Below, in pieces: positions 36,898 through 46,698 of a DNA stretch of 46,860 nt. Under the pieces are notes generated by a model. It saw nothing but the letters and a program-made list of their open reading frames with translations. It did no database searches and was not told where the DNA came from. Numbering within the stretch: the stretch's first letter is position 1; each line of letters opens with the position of its first letter. The stretch is from Clostridium puniceum (GTDB lineage: Bacteria; Bacillota; Clostridia; Clostridiales; Clostridiaceae): NCBI RefSeq assembly GCF_002006345.1, contig NZ_LZZM01000183.1, positions 1-46,860 of the forward strand. The letters are read 5' to 3'. The position numbers and the translations under genes were made by a program.

Positions 36898-38259
36898 ATG
36901 AATAATAATTCTTCGACTAACAATACTAATGATAAAATAGGTTTTGGAGAAAAAGTATCTTATGGGTTTGGAAATTTAGCAGGAAATCTTTTATTAACAA
37001 CAGCAAACACGTTTATAAGTTTTTTCTATACAGATATTGCTGGGATAGCAGTGGCAACAGTTGGATTTATTTTACTTGCTGGAAGAATTCTTGATGGAGT
37101 TGCGGATTTAACTATGGGTGCAATTGTTGATAAAACAAAAACTAAGCATGGAAAAGCTCGTCCGTGGCTTTTGTGGTTAGCAATACCTTATGCTGCTTCA
37201 TTAGTGCTTATGTTTACAGCACCAGATTTAAGTAGCAATGGTAAAATAGCTTATGCATTCGTTACATATATTTTTGCTATGCTTATGTTCACAGGTACAG
37301 CTACTCCATATAATGTCTTAAGCGCCTTAATAAGCCAAGATCAAAATGACAGATCACAATTAAGTTCATTTAGAAGTATTTTTGGATTTTTGGGTGCATT
37401 AATACTTAGTATTATTACAATGCCTTTAGTAAAGAGCTTTGGTGATGGAAAAAAAGGCTGGATTATTCTTGCAATTATATATGGTATAGCATCTGCATTA
37501 TTATATTTTATATGCTTTAAGAACACAAAAGAAAGAGTAGCGGCACCAGTAGAAGATGCTAGTTTTTCTATAAAAGATGGGTTAAAAACTTTGTTTAAGA
37601 ATAAATATTGGGCAATACTTGTTGTAAGTATAATAATAATATTTATATCTTCAGGACTGGGTGGAGTGAACGTTTATTATGCTCAATATGTACTTGGAGA
37701 TGCTAATTTGGTTGGATTAATTGGAACGGCATCTTTCGCACCTATAATAGTTGGATCATTCCTTGCGGCACCAGTTCTTAAGAAATTTGGAAAGAGAAAC
37801 ACTGCTTTAGGAGGAATGATATTAACAGTAGTTGGTTCATTATTTATGGCTATAGCGCCAACTGTTATTACTGTTATAATAGTAGGTTTAGTTGTTAAAG
37901 GCTTAGGATCAGCAGGTTTTTTAGTAGCAGCATTTGCTATGCTTGGTGATACTGTTGAATATGGACAATGGAAACATGGGATTCGTATTGAAGGTTTAAC
38001 TTTTGCAGCAGAAGGTTTTGCAGAAAAAGTAGGTACAGGCTTAGGTGGAGCAGTGTTAGGCGCAATTTTAGGAGTTGGTGGATATATTGGTGGACAAGCG
38101 ACTCAAAGTGCTTCAGCAATTTTCGCAATGAAAGTTTCATTTGCTTATGCACCAATAATTCTAGCTATAATTACAGCAGTATTACTTTACTTTTATGACT
38201 TAGATAAAATATATCCTAAAATTGTTGCAGAATTAAAAGAAAGAAGTAATAAAGCTTAG
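36898..38259 (+). CDS. GPH-family glycoside/cation symporter
   Basis: This 453-residue membrane protein has about 12 hydrophobic segments and belongs to the glycoside-pentoside-hexuronide:cation symporters (MelB, XynP, YicJ). Family marks are KVSYGFGNLAGNLL near the start, the first-loop motif GRILDGVADLTMGAIVDKTK followed by HGKARPWLLW, and EYGQWKHGIRIEGLTF in the second half. It imports a sugar or glycoside with Na+ or H+. AGGAGG precedes the ATG. The gene is followed by an alpha-L-rhamnosidase gene, so the substrate is probably a rhamnoside or rhamnose-containing disaccharide; this is inferred from context only. Confidence 0.88.
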   Translation: MNNNSSTNNTNDKIGFGEKVSYGFGNLAGNLLLTTANTFISFFYTDIAGIAVATVGFILLAGRILDGVADLTMGAIVDKTKTKHGKARPWLLWLAIPYAASLVLMFTAPDLSSNGKIAYAFVTYIFAMLMFTGTATPYNVLSALISQDQNDRSQLSSFRSIFGFLGALILSIITMPLVKSFGDGKKGWIILAIIYGIASALLYFICFKNTKERVAAPVEDASFSIKDGLKTLFKNKYWAILVVSIIIIFISSGLGGVNVYYAQYVLGDANLVGLIGTASFAPIIVGSFLAAPVLKKFGKRNTALGGMILTVVGSLFMAIAPTVITVIIVGLVVKGLGSAGFLVAAFAMLGDTVEYGQWKHGIRIEGLTFAAEGFAEKVGTGLGGAVLGAILGVGGYIGGQATQSASAIFAMKVSFAYAPIILAIITAVLLYFYDLDKIYPKIVAELKERSNKA

Positions 38260-38344
38260 GAACAATTTTGATATATAACATAATTCTCAAATTAATATAT
38301 GAATCAAATTTCATATAAATCAAGTTTCACTTGATTAGTATTTA

Positions 38345-38382
38345 AATTAGGCATTAGATTAAATTTTAATCGATGCCTAATT
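38345..38382 (+). terminator. Hairpin after the symporter gene
   Basis: AATTAGGCAT (38345-38354) pairs perfectly with ATGCCTAATT (38373-38382). No T-run follows, so it may be a processing site or partial terminator. From 38383 to 38601 no gene is seen. Confidence 0.45.
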
Positions 38383-38601
38383 ATGTTAGATACATGAAAT
38401 AAGATAACAAGTCCAAATATGCCATGAATATTTTTTATCAAGTCGTGATGGCGTCTTATCATAAAAGCTTGTATTAAATTACGTAAATATTTATGTTTAG
38501 AGGTAAAAGCATTATATTATAAAAGTTCTATTATTAGTGGAAATAGTAAAAGAAAGAAGAAAAATATTAAACTTATATAAATAGCTAGGAGGAGTTTCAG
38601 C

Positions 38602-41304
38602 ATGTTAGTTGTTAAAAATTTAAAATGTGAATATTTAAAAAATCCCATAGGAATAGATGTAGTAAATCCTAGGCTAAGTTGGGAGATTATTTCTGATAAA
38701 AGAAATGTAAAGCAGCAGCAATTTCAAATACAAGTTGCAACAGATAGAGAATTTAATAACATTGTTTGGAATGTTCACACCTTTTCAGAAAAGTCTATTC
38801 ATATTCCTTATAAAGGGGCACCGCTTCAATCTAGTGAACGTTATTTCTATCGAGTAAAAGTATGGATCAGTGCTGAAGAAGAATCTGAATGGAGCGAAGT
38901 TAACTTTTGGGAAATGGGATTATTAAATAGTTCTGAGTGGACGGCAAAGTGGATTTCCGTAAAAGAGCAGAAAATAAATACTGAATTTAATACAAGAGCA
39001 CCTTTTTGCTGCTTTAAGACTTTTTCTATAAGTAAGACGATTAAAAAGGCCACAATTTATGTTACTAGTCTTGGTTTATATGAGTTGCAGTTAAATGGAA
39101 AAAGAGTTGGAGAAGACTATTTAACTCCAGGTTGGACAGACTACAATTATCGTATCCAATATCAGACCTATGATGTATCAGATTTAATAAAAACTGATGA
39201 AAATAAGCTTAATACTACAGTTGGGGAAGGGTGGTATAGCGGTTATCTTGGGTGGACTAAGAGAAAAGATACCTATGGAAGTAAAAATGCACTAATTCTT
39301 CAAATGTATATTTATTATGAAGATGGAAGTTATGAAGTTATTTGTTCTGATGAATCCTGGAAAGAAGAAAAATGTAATATTCTTATGTCAGACATATATA
39401 ATGGTGAGATATATGATGCAAGAAAAGAAGAGGAAGTTAATGAAACAAACAATGTAGTAGCCTTGTCTTATCCTAAAACTCACTTAGTTGCTCAAGAAAA
39501 TGAGCCGATTAGAATACAAGAGGAACTTAAACCACTATCAATTTTCAAAACACCAAAAGATGAACTTATTTTAGATATGGGTCAAAATATGGCAGGCTTT
39601 GTTCGCTTTAAAGTTAATGGAGATAAAGGACAAAAGGTAACATTAACTCATGGAGAGGTTTTAGATAAGGAAGGAAATTTTTACAGAGATAATATTAGAA
39701 CGGCAGCTCAGGAAATAACTTATATTTGTAATGGTAATAGAGAAGAAGTTTATCAGCCACATTTCACATTTCAAGGTTTCCGCTATGTAAAACTTGAAGG
39801 ATTTAAAGGTGATATAAAACCTTCTGATTTTACAGGTGTTGTATTGCATTCTGATATGAAGTCAATAGGAACTTTTGAAACTTCTGATAAAACAATTAAT
39901 CAACTTCAGCATAATATTTTATGGGGTCAAAAAGGAAATTTTGTTGATGTACCAACGGATTGTCCTCAAAGAGATGAACGTTTAGGATGGACGGGCGATG
40001 CACAAATCTTTGCAAGAACTGCTTGTTTTAATATGAATGTGGCTCCATTTTTTAGTAAATGGTTAAAGGATCTTTCATATAACCAAATGCCAGATGGTGC
40101 AGTGCCATTTGTTGTTCCAGATATTTTAAAAGGTACCTTTGCAGACGGAATGGGTCTAACTACTGCTGGCTGGGGCGATGCAGCTGTAATTTGTCCTTGG
40201 ACAATTTATCAGTGTTATGGAGACGACAATATACTAAAACAGCAGTATGATAGTATGAAAAAATGGATTAATTATATTAGATGCCAAGGAGATAATGAAT
40301 ATCTTTGGGATACTGGACTTCAACTTGCAGATTGGTTGGCACTTGATAATGAAGAAGGTGGTTTCTTTGGAGCGACAGATGGATACTTAGTTGCAACTGC
40401 TTATTATGCTTATTCTACAGGAATATTTGCAAAAGTTGCCAAGATATTAGGCAATTTAGATGATTATAAGTTATATAGTCATTTATATGATTCTATTAAG
40501 GAAGCTTATATAAATAGTTTTTTTGATTCACAAGGTAATTTAACTAGTGAAACACAAACTGCACAAGTAATATCTTTATATTTTGACTTAGTACCAGAAG
40601 AGTATAAAGAAAAGGTTGTAAAAAAATTAGTTCAGCTAATTGAAAAGAAGGATGTGCATTTAGATACTGGATTTTTAGGCACACCATATCTTTGTCATGT
40701 CTTATCTGATAATGGTTATAAAGATGTAGCTTATAAACTGTTGTTTAATAAAGATTATCCATCATGGTTATACCAAGTAGAAAGAGGAGCTACAACAATG
40801 TGGGAACATTGGGATGGTATTAAAGTTGATGGATCCTTCTGGGATATAGGAATGAACTCATTTAACCATTATGCTTATGGTTCAGTGGGAGCATGGATGT
40901 ATCAAAGCATTGGTGGTATTGATATGTTAGAACCTGGATATAAGAAATCTAAAATAGCTCCAAAGTTATCAGAATGTCTAAGCTTTACAGAGGCTTCACT
41001 AGAAACAATGTATGGTAAAATAGCTGTAAAGTGGCAAGTAGTAGATAAAAATATTAATTTAAAAGTAGAAATCCCTCATAACACAACAGCTGTTATTACT
41101 CTTCCTAATGTTAAGGATGCAGAAAAGGTAAAGAAGGATATTATAGAAGGTTATAGTGAAAAAAAATTGCAATTTAATTTAGCAGGTAATGGGTTTTCAC
41201 AGAATTATATTGATACAGATTTTGGATTTAGTTTATCTAAAGATGGTAGTTTATCATTTGAGGTTGGTTCTGGGAAATACACATTTATATACGCTATAAA
41301 TTAA
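38602..41304 (+). CDS. Alpha-L-rhamnosidase, GH78
   Basis: This 900-residue protein has the full GH78 order: N-terminal fibronectin-like domain (LRCEYLKNP-like start, NPRLSWEI), Bac_rhamnosid_N, a carbohydrate-binding-like domain (PLSIFKTPKDELILDMGQNM), the (alpha/alpha)6 catalytic barrel, and a C-terminal beta domain. The active-site block DCPQRDERLGWTGDAQIF begins at Asp453, and the likely general base is Glu735 in TTMWEHWDG. There is no signal peptide, so it acts in the cytosol on imported rhamnosides, in keeping with the symporter before it. AGGAGGAG precedes the ATG. The enzyme releases terminal alpha-L-rhamnose from plant glycosides such as naringin- or rutin-type sugars or pectin fragments. 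Confidence 0.93.
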   Translation: MLVVKNLKCEYLKNPIGIDVVNPRLSWEIISDKRNVKQQQFQIQVATDREFNNIVWNVHTFSEKSIHIPYKGAPLQSSERYFYRVKVWISAEEESEWSEVNFWEMGLLNSSEWTAKWISVKEQKINTEFNTRAPFCCFKTFSISKTIKKATIYVTSLGLYELQLNGKRVGEDYLTPGWTDYNYRIQYQTYDVSDLIKTDENKLNTTVGEGWYSGYLGWTKRKDTYGSKNALILQMYIYYEDGSYEVICSDESWKEEKCNILMSDIYNGEIYDARKEEEVNETNNVVALSYPKTHLVAQENEPIRIQEELKPLSIFKTPKDELILDMGQNMAGFVRFKVNGDKGQKVTLTHGEVLDKEGNFYRDNIRTAAQEITYICNGNREEVYQPHFTFQGFRYVKLEGFKGDIKPSDFTGVVLHSDMKSIGTFETSDKTINQLQHNILWGQKGNFVDVPTDCPQRDERLGWTGDAQIFARTACFNMNVAPFFSKWLKDLSYNQMPDGAVPFVVPDILKGTFADGMGLTTAGWGDAAVICPWTIYQCYGDDNILKQQYDSMKKWINYIRCQGDNEYLWDTGLQLADWLALDNEEGGFFGATDGYLVATAYYAYSTGIFAKVAKILGNLDDYKLYSHLYDSIKEAYINSFFDSQGNLTSETQTAQVISLYFDLVPEEYKEKVVKKLVQLIEKKDVHLDTGFLGTPYLCHVLSDNGYKDVAYKLLFNKDYPSWLYQVERGATTMWEHWDGIKVDGSFWDIGMNSFNHYAYGSVGAWMYQSIGGIDMLEPGYKKSKIAPKLSECLSFTEASLETMYGKIAVKWQVVDKNINLKVEIPHNTTAVITLPNVKDAEKVKKDIIEGYSEKKLQFNLAGNGFSQNYIDTDFGFSLSKDGSLSFEVGSGKYTFIYAIN

Positions 41305-41397
41305 TAATATTTATATATAACTAAAATTCAGTAGATAAGCAATTAGTATTTCTCTTAAGTTGTAAATCTAGCTTGCTTGCTCATTTTTGATTAACAA

Positions 41398-41430
41398 AAG
41401 CAATGGAGTTAAGTACAAACTTCATTGCTT
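41398..41430 (-). terminator. Terminator at the end of the sugar-binding-protein pseudogene
   Basis: AAGCAATGGAG (41398-41408) pairs, with one mismatch, with CTTCATTGCTT (41420-41430). On the minus strand TTGTTAATC follows. It overlaps the decayed 3' end of the pseudogene. Confidence 0.55.
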
Positions 41431-41872
41431 AAAATTAATTAACTTTTTAGCTTCTGGTATTCCATCAACACCAACAATAGGAATAGTTCTTGATTTATCT
41501 CCTGTGTTATAGCCATATTTTTGTAAGGCTTAAATAGCACCTATTGCCATAACATCATTATTTGCAATTATTGCTTCAATTTTATTAGAATAATGCATTA
41601 ATAGAATTTTTAGCTAGTTCCTCGTCCCAGTTAGAATTTATCGCTGCAATTTCCTCAGTTTGTATTCCCGCATTATTAATTGTTTCAATAGAATACTTTG
41701 TTCTTGCAATAGTAGTTAAACTTTCAGCATTACCCTTTAGCATAATATATTGTATTATATTATCACCATTTTTATCTATAGCATTTATTATTTTTATATT
41801 GTAACAGTTTATGGAAGTGGTTATTGCAGCTAAAATTAGAGTAAGGGCTGTTAATTTCTTTAATGAATTCAC
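41422..41872 (-). pseudogene. Decayed galactose/methyl-galactoside-binding protein (MglB-like)
   Basis: From a GTG at 41872 after GGGGAGGAG the frame has a signal-peptide-like start, then IDKNGDNIIQYIMLKGNAES, ARTKYSIETINNAGIQTEEI and SNWDEELAKNSINALF. A frameshift follows; the next frame reads NKIEAIIANNDVMAIGAI, an in-frame TAA, then ALQKYGYNTGDKSRTIPIVG and VDGIPEAKKLI, ending at a TGA. These are the middle-to-late blocks of MglB-type periplasmic binding proteins. The part between the signal peptide and the mid-domain (about 150 residues) and the C-terminus are missing. No mgl ATPase or permease gene is nearby. It is a relic, although its translation start is intact. Confidence 0.8.
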
Positions 41873-42000
41873 TTTAACTCCTCCCCATAATTATTAGAGT
41901 CATAGATTTATATAATAAAGTATATTTTTTAGTATGTGTTTTTATAAAAAAATATATTACTTGGTATTTTTGATTCAGTATTAAAATTTTATATAAAATT

Positions 42001-42044
42001 GAAAACCATGCATAAAGAAAAAATCTCTTATATGCATGGTTTTC
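42001..42044 (-). terminator. Terminator of the AraC-GH39 gene
   Basis: GAAAACCATGCATA (42001-42014) pairs perfectly with TATGCATGGTTTTC (42031-42044); on the minus strand AATTTTAT follows. It lies 37 bp after the stop codon of the minus-strand gene. Confidence 0.75.
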
Positions 42045-42080
42045 ATTTATAAAAATTAGTTTTATAACATTTCATCTATT

Positions 42081-44561
42081 TTAATTAATTTTATCTATTT
42101 CTATAAGCATTACTCCATGAGGAGGCACAGAATCTGATATTATTAACTCGTTTTTTACAGCTTCTGTATTTATTTTTATTTCAGGAATTTCCTTTGATTT
42201 TAAATAATCGTAAATATCAGGTTGAATTTGTTCAGGAGAACCCATGTTTTGCCAAGCATCGAAGGTAGAGCCTGAATTTCTATTTAAACTCCAACGCTTA
42301 ATTCTATAATGACCACTTGGCAGCGATAAAATCAAATTTATATTTTTATTTACATTTGAATTTTTGAAGATGTTGTATCTATTATGGTAATCTAGTAGCG
42401 ATTTATCACCGCTCATAAATAATTCATCAAAATAAACAAAATTATAAAGTAAAATTTGATAGTTATTGTTTTTAGACGTTACTATATAATCATTTCCTCT
42501 TTCAATAATATCATCTCCTAATTTGCTTAACAGAGAAAAAGCGTTATATGAAGGTTTTTTTAATCTATTATAAGTTAAAAGACCAAGTCCACCATGAAAA
42601 ATTTTACTTTCAGTTAAGCCTTCTTCTATAATATCACTTAAGGACCAAAAAGATAGAATTGGAATATTATCTATATTATTGATGATATTATAAGTGATAT
42701 AGGAACTTATAAAACAAGTGTCTCTATTATAATCATTTGTATATGGGCTTAAATTCCATTCGGTTACAAATATAGGTACAGTTATAGAATATTTTTTTAA
42801 TAAATTTTTTGCTATTAAAATTGAATCCATTAAGAAATTTTCTTGATTTAGAGCTACTATGTCATTTGATTTATTAAATAATTGAAGAGGAAGACTATTA
42901 TTTTTAGGGTCAGTGTAAGCATAAATATTGCAAGCAATAAAATCTAGCTCTATAAAATTACTTTCGCAAAATTTCAAGAAATCATTCATCCATTCAAATT
43001 TATTAAGTGGAAGAAGGCTTGGAGTGCCTATTTTAGCATCCTTAAATATATTTTTTATAGAAGTATAGGTTGCTTTGAAAAATTGAAAGAATTTATCTTT
43101 ACTTTCAAACCAAAAAACTTCAGGTAAATCAGGGGCATTCCAAATTTGAAAATACCACATCTTAACTTCATCTATACCATATCTATCAATACAATGTTTT
43201 ATAAAAGAACATACTAAATCAGTCCATTTTTTTAAGGACTTAGGATAACTGACATTTGCATTCCAAAGAAAGGCATGTTGACTTTTAGAGGCTAAGGCTT
43301 CAGGCATAAAACCTAATTCAATAAAAGGTCTTAAATTTACTCTTTGAAAAAAATCAAAAATTTCATCAACATAAACCCAATTGTAAATAGGGTTTCCGGT
43401 GTCATCTTCTTTATAAACCATCATTTCATCAGAAAATATTCCGTGGAATCTAATAAATTCGTAGCCTATATCTTCTTGTGCTAGTTCTATTTGACGTCTA
43501 ACTTCATGTCTTAAACATAAAGAAGCTCTACCTATTGAAGTAATTTGGCTCCAATATTTAGATAGTTTATTAACATATGATTTATTTAAATCAATATTAA
43601 TGCTAGTCGGAATTGACGATGCTAGTGTATTACTTGAAATATTTTTATCTTTATTAATAAATTCAAATAAGTATTTAAAATAACTTTTTGAATTGTTGTC
43701 AAAAAAGTAAGAATTAGAAGGATCTTTATTTGAGCGGACAATTCTATTTTCTTTTTTATATTCTGTAGCAGTCATATTAAATTCTTTCTTAAAAGCACGA
43801 TTATAAGCTTTATGATCATTAAAACCATGTTCTAAGGCAATATCTAAAATACTCTTATCATTTTCTAATAAGTCATTTAAAGATTTAGTTATCCGTAATT
43901 TATTAATATAATCAACAAAGCCAATGCCTAAATTATCTTTAAAGAATTTTGAAATGTATTGAGGACTAATATGCATTTCGTTAGAAAGTGAGGAAAGTGT
44001 CAAATTAGTATTATAATTTTTTTCTATGAATTTTAATATATCAGCCAATCTAGTTTGTTTATATAAGGATGAATTTACATTTTTAAAATTTTCAATTTTA
44101 AAATGATTTAATAATATCAGAATAATATCAATGGCATAATTTATAGATTTTAACTTATAATCAGACTCTAATTTAATCATGCAAAGCATTATTTTTGCTA
44201 AATTTGTGCTTATAGAATTATAAAGAGGGTTGTTTCTATCATTAACAGAGTCAGTATATTTGTAGTAAAAATTAGAGAAATTTTCATAGTATGTATCAAA
44301 AAAAATCTGATCTAAATGAAGGGTTAATAATATACTTTCTTCACATTCCGAAAAAATTGAATGCATATCTAGGCTGTTTATCCAAAACAAATCATGTTCT
44401 GATAACTTAAATTTTTGACCGTTAACAAAGCATGATATATTTCCATTTAAGATAAAAATCAGTTCTATTTCTTTATGATAATGATATTCTTCGCTTTTAA
44501 GTGGATTAATTGAAATGTTAAAAGGTAAATCACTAGTCTGTTGTATTAGTTTATAATTCAT
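42081..44561 (-). CDS. AraC-family regulator fused to a GH39-like (beta-xylosidase) domain
   Basis: Order of domains in 826 residues: cupin (EEYHYHKEIELIFILNGNIS), two AraC helix-turn-helix units (residues 170-280; LSSLSNEMHISPQYISKFFK, LDIALEHGFNDHKAYNRAFK), then a GH39-type barrel with C-terminal beta domain (residues 325-826). In GH39 enzymes the acid/base Glu lies in WNEP; here the motif is FQIWNAPDLP with Ala476. The nucleophile motif is kept as Glu601 in VTEWNLSP. The protein has no signal peptide. It therefore looks like a regulator with a degenerate glycosidase as sugar-binding part. The start is the ATG at 44561 after GGGAGG; an in-frame TTG at 44573 precedes that site. Its target is unknown; a divergent wall-binding gene and the rhamnoside locus are neighbours. 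Confidence 0.85.
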   Translation of the reverse strand: MNYKLIQQTSDLPFNISINPLKSEEYHYHKEIELIFILNGNISCFVNGQKFKLSEHDLFWINSLDMHSIFSECEESILLTLHLDQIFFDTYYENFSNFYYKYTDSVNDRNNPLYNSISTNLAKIMLCMIKLESDYKLKSINYAIDIILILLNHFKIENFKNVNSSLYKQTRLADILKFIEKNYNTNLTLSSLSNEMHISPQYISKFFKDNLGIGFVDYINKLRITKSLNDLLENDKSILDIALEHGFNDHKAYNRAFKKEFNMTATEYKKENRIVRSNKDPSNSYFFDNNSKSYFKYLFEFINKDKNISSNTLASSIPTSINIDLNKSYVNKLSKYWSQITSIGRASLCLRHEVRRQIELAQEDIGYEFIRFHGIFSDEMMVYKEDDTGNPIYNWVYVDEIFDFFQRVNLRPFIELGFMPEALASKSQHAFLWNANVSYPKSLKKWTDLVCSFIKHCIDRYGIDEVKMWYFQIWNAPDLPEVFWFESKDKFFQFFKATYTSIKNIFKDAKIGTPSLLPLNKFEWMNDFLKFCESNFIELDFIACNIYAYTDPKNNSLPLQLFNKSNDIVALNQENFLMDSILIAKNLLKKYSITVPIFVTEWNLSPYTNDYNRDTCFISSYITYNIINNIDNIPILSFWSLSDIIEEGLTESKIFHGGLGLLTYNRLKKPSYNAFSLLSKLGDDIIERGNDYIVTSKNNNYQILLYNFVYFDELFMSGDKSLLDYHNRYNIFKNSNVNKNINLILSLPSGHYRIKRWSLNRNSGSTFDAWQNMGSPEQIQPDIYDYLKSKEIPEIKINTEAVKNELIISDSVPPHGVMLIEIDKIN

Positions 44562-44759
44562 TTTTCCTCCCAATATCGCTGTAGCAAATTATAAAATAAT
44601 AATAAATATTACTATTATTGCTTAAATAAGCCAATAAATAGATGTACATTATACAACAATCGTAAATAATAAATATATGTCTTATTATAGCATAAAAATA
44701 TCGAAAAAAAGTCTTATTTTTTAATATATAAAAACATTTTCAAATAATAAATAGAAAAA

Positions 44760-44820
44760 TGATACCATTTACATTTATATATGGTACTATGGGAAATTAA
44801 TAGATTGATATCATTTACAT
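44760..44820. repeat. Pair of direct repeats in the divergent region before the wall-binding gene
   Basis: TGATACCATTTACAT (44760-44774) and TGATATCATTTACAT (44806-44820) differ at one base and are 46 bp apart. They may be activator sites for one of the divergent genes, possibly bound by the AraC-GH39 protein. No convincing -10 box was placed. Confidence 0.5.
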
Positions 44821-44878
44821 ACACTAGCAAGTAATGTTTTAGTAGAAAACTATAGAAAAATAATAGGGGGAAATAATT

Positions 44879-46633
44879 ATGTTAAGAAGATCCACACAAG
44901 TTACCAGCTTGTTAATAGCTGGTACATCTGCGATATCAATAGTTCCAGCTATGGCAGCGGACTATAAAGCCATTGAAGTGCAGGAAGGAACTATTTATAG
45001 TGCATCATCAAAAGGAGGTGGAGTATTTGTTATTGATGGAGAGATAAATGATGATGAGGATAGATCTATTTATCTTTTAAAAGATGGTAAATATACTAAA
45101 TTACAGGATGCAGAAACTGGTGATAAAATAGGAGATATATGCCAAGGCAAATATTTAGAAATGACTAGGTCTGGCAGTGGAGTTGTATATTATGTAGATA
45201 TAATAACTGGTAAGGAATCAGAAGAATATAGTCGAGAAGCCGAAAATGAAGAAATTGCAAGAGAATTGCGAAAGAAAATTAAAAAAGATGATGATGGAAG
45301 ATTTTTAGAAGAAAATTATGATAATCTTGTTACAGCAGATACGACCGTAAGAGGTGATGGCAGCGGTGAAGAAACTATGTGGGGAATTACAGGTAAGTGG
45401 AGGCAATACCTTTATAGTTTAGAGAAACCTTTTATTGTTCAGGGCTATAGTAAAGAGGAAGATACAATTTATTTTGACGATCAAGGAAACTATATTGATG
45501 TAGATTATAACTTGGGAAATATTTCTGTAAATACTACAACTGGCAGCAGTGTAATTATTAAGAATACGGATAGTACTTATATTATAAAGGAAGATAGCAA
45601 AGCTTATGAATTAAAAGCAAAAATTAAAAATCTTAGAACTTGGGATGAAGGCCCAGAGTATATAGTTAGAACTGCAGAACTTACAATATGGAAAAAAGAA
45701 AAAGGTTCACCTGATGATACTTATAAAAATGTAACAAATCAAGTTGAGTTAGGTTCAAAAGCTCATCATTATAACCAAGCAAATAATGATGAAAATAGTG
45801 TAACTGTATTACAAAAAATTTCTAAAGCACAAGCATCAGATACAATTGATGGAATTAGATACCCTAAAGATGTAAAAACATATTTTATTACAGATGAAGA
45901 CGGTAATCAGCAAAACTTACTTGGGCTTGGAAATGGTTCGGATGAAATTTATACAAAGATGGGAGTGCGTGTAATAACTGGTGGAACTCAGGGGTATAAT
46001 GTTAGTGCTTTATATGATTTTATTAATAAAAAAGTATATGCAGAAACTCTTAATTATAAATCAAAGAATGGATATAATTATATAGAAGTAGATGATTATG
46101 ACGAAGCAGATTCTGATGGTTTTGCCCTAGGTTGCGGAGATGTTTGGACTTTAGGAGACAGATATGTTAAAAGATTTAACTGCAAGGAAAATGCATTTGA
46201 AAAATTATATAAAGTAGATGGTGGCATGACAAGTTTTAATCCTAGTTTACCAACGGATGTAGTACTTTGGGATGAAGGCGAAGAAGGCTATTCAATTATA
46301 GCTCCAAAAGCTTTAGCAGAAGAAAACAAAGATGTAGCAGTAAATGCAGATAGTGAAGTCACAACAACTGGAGCAACAGTTAAAGCAATTGGCTGGAATA
46401 AAGATATTAATGGAATTTGGAATTATATTAACGCAGATGGAAATAAAGCTATAGGATGGCTACAAGATGGTGGAGCTTGGTATTACCTAAATGCATCGGG
46501 ACTAATGTTGACAGGATGGATTAATGACAATGGGACTTGGTATTATTGCAATACATCAGGGGCAATGCTCGCTAACACAACTATTGATGGATATGTTTTA
46601 GGTAATAATGGAGCTTGGATAAGCAATAATTAA
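44879..46633 (+). CDS. Secreted protein with C-terminal choline-binding-type wall repeats
   Basis: A signal peptide (MLRRSTQVTSLLIAGTSAIS, cut near AMA-A) leads to a large region of about 450 residues with no family that I recognise, rich in Asp, Glu and Lys, containing repeated KDGKYTKLQD- and VDGGMTSFN-like turns. The last 85 residues hold three aromatic wall-binding repeats: AIGWNKDINGIWNYINADGN, AIGWLQDGGAWYYLNASGLM and TGWINDNGTWYYCNTSGAM. Such repeats bind choline or other wall polymers and hold the protein at the surface. It has 584 residues; AGGGGGAAA precedes the ATG. Similar proteins occur in several copies in saccharolytic clostridia. It is divergent from the AraC-GH39 gene. The function of the N-terminal part is unknown. 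Confidence 0.8.
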   Translation: MLRRSTQVTSLLIAGTSAISIVPAMAADYKAIEVQEGTIYSASSKGGGVFVIDGEINDDEDRSIYLLKDGKYTKLQDAETGDKIGDICQGKYLEMTRSGSGVVYYVDIITGKESEEYSREAENEEIARELRKKIKKDDDGRFLEENYDNLVTADTTVRGDGSGEETMWGITGKWRQYLYSLEKPFIVQGYSKEEDTIYFDDQGNYIDVDYNLGNISVNTTTGSSVIIKNTDSTYIIKEDSKAYELKAKIKNLRTWDEGPEYIVRTAELTIWKKEKGSPDDTYKNVTNQVELGSKAHHYNQANNDENSVTVLQKISKAQASDTIDGIRYPKDVKTYFITDEDGNQQNLLGLGNGSDEIYTKMGVRVITGGTQGYNVSALYDFINKKVYAETLNYKSKNGYNYIEVDDYDEADSDGFALGCGDVWTLGDRYVKRFNCKENAFEKLYKVDGGMTSFNPSLPTDVVLWDEGEEGYSIIAPKALAEENKDVAVNADSEVTTTGATVKAIGWNKDINGIWNYINADGNKAIGWLQDGGAWYYLNASGLMLTGWINDNGTWYYCNTSGAMLANTTIDGYVLGNNGAWISNN

Positions 46634-46646
46634 ATATAATATAAAG

Positions 46647-46698
46647 TAAGTTTTTGAATACCGATTTCAAAATTGGTTATTTAAAAACTTATTTTTAT
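46647..46698 (+). terminator. Terminator of the wall-binding protein gene
   Basis: A long imperfect stem (TAAGTTTTTGAATACC at 46647-46662 with GGTTATTTAAAAACTTA at 46675-46691) is followed by TTTTTATT. From 46699 to the end of the window no gene is seen. Confidence 0.8.

Noticed and set aside
38602..41304. Secreted rhamnosidase
   Set aside because: The N-terminus begins directly with the first domain (VVKNLKCEYLKNP) and has no hydrophobic signal.
41585..41872. Small intact gene of 95 codons
   Set aside because: The sequence matches only middle blocks of MglB, and the following frame continues the same family after a frameshift and a stop, so it is part of a pseudogene.
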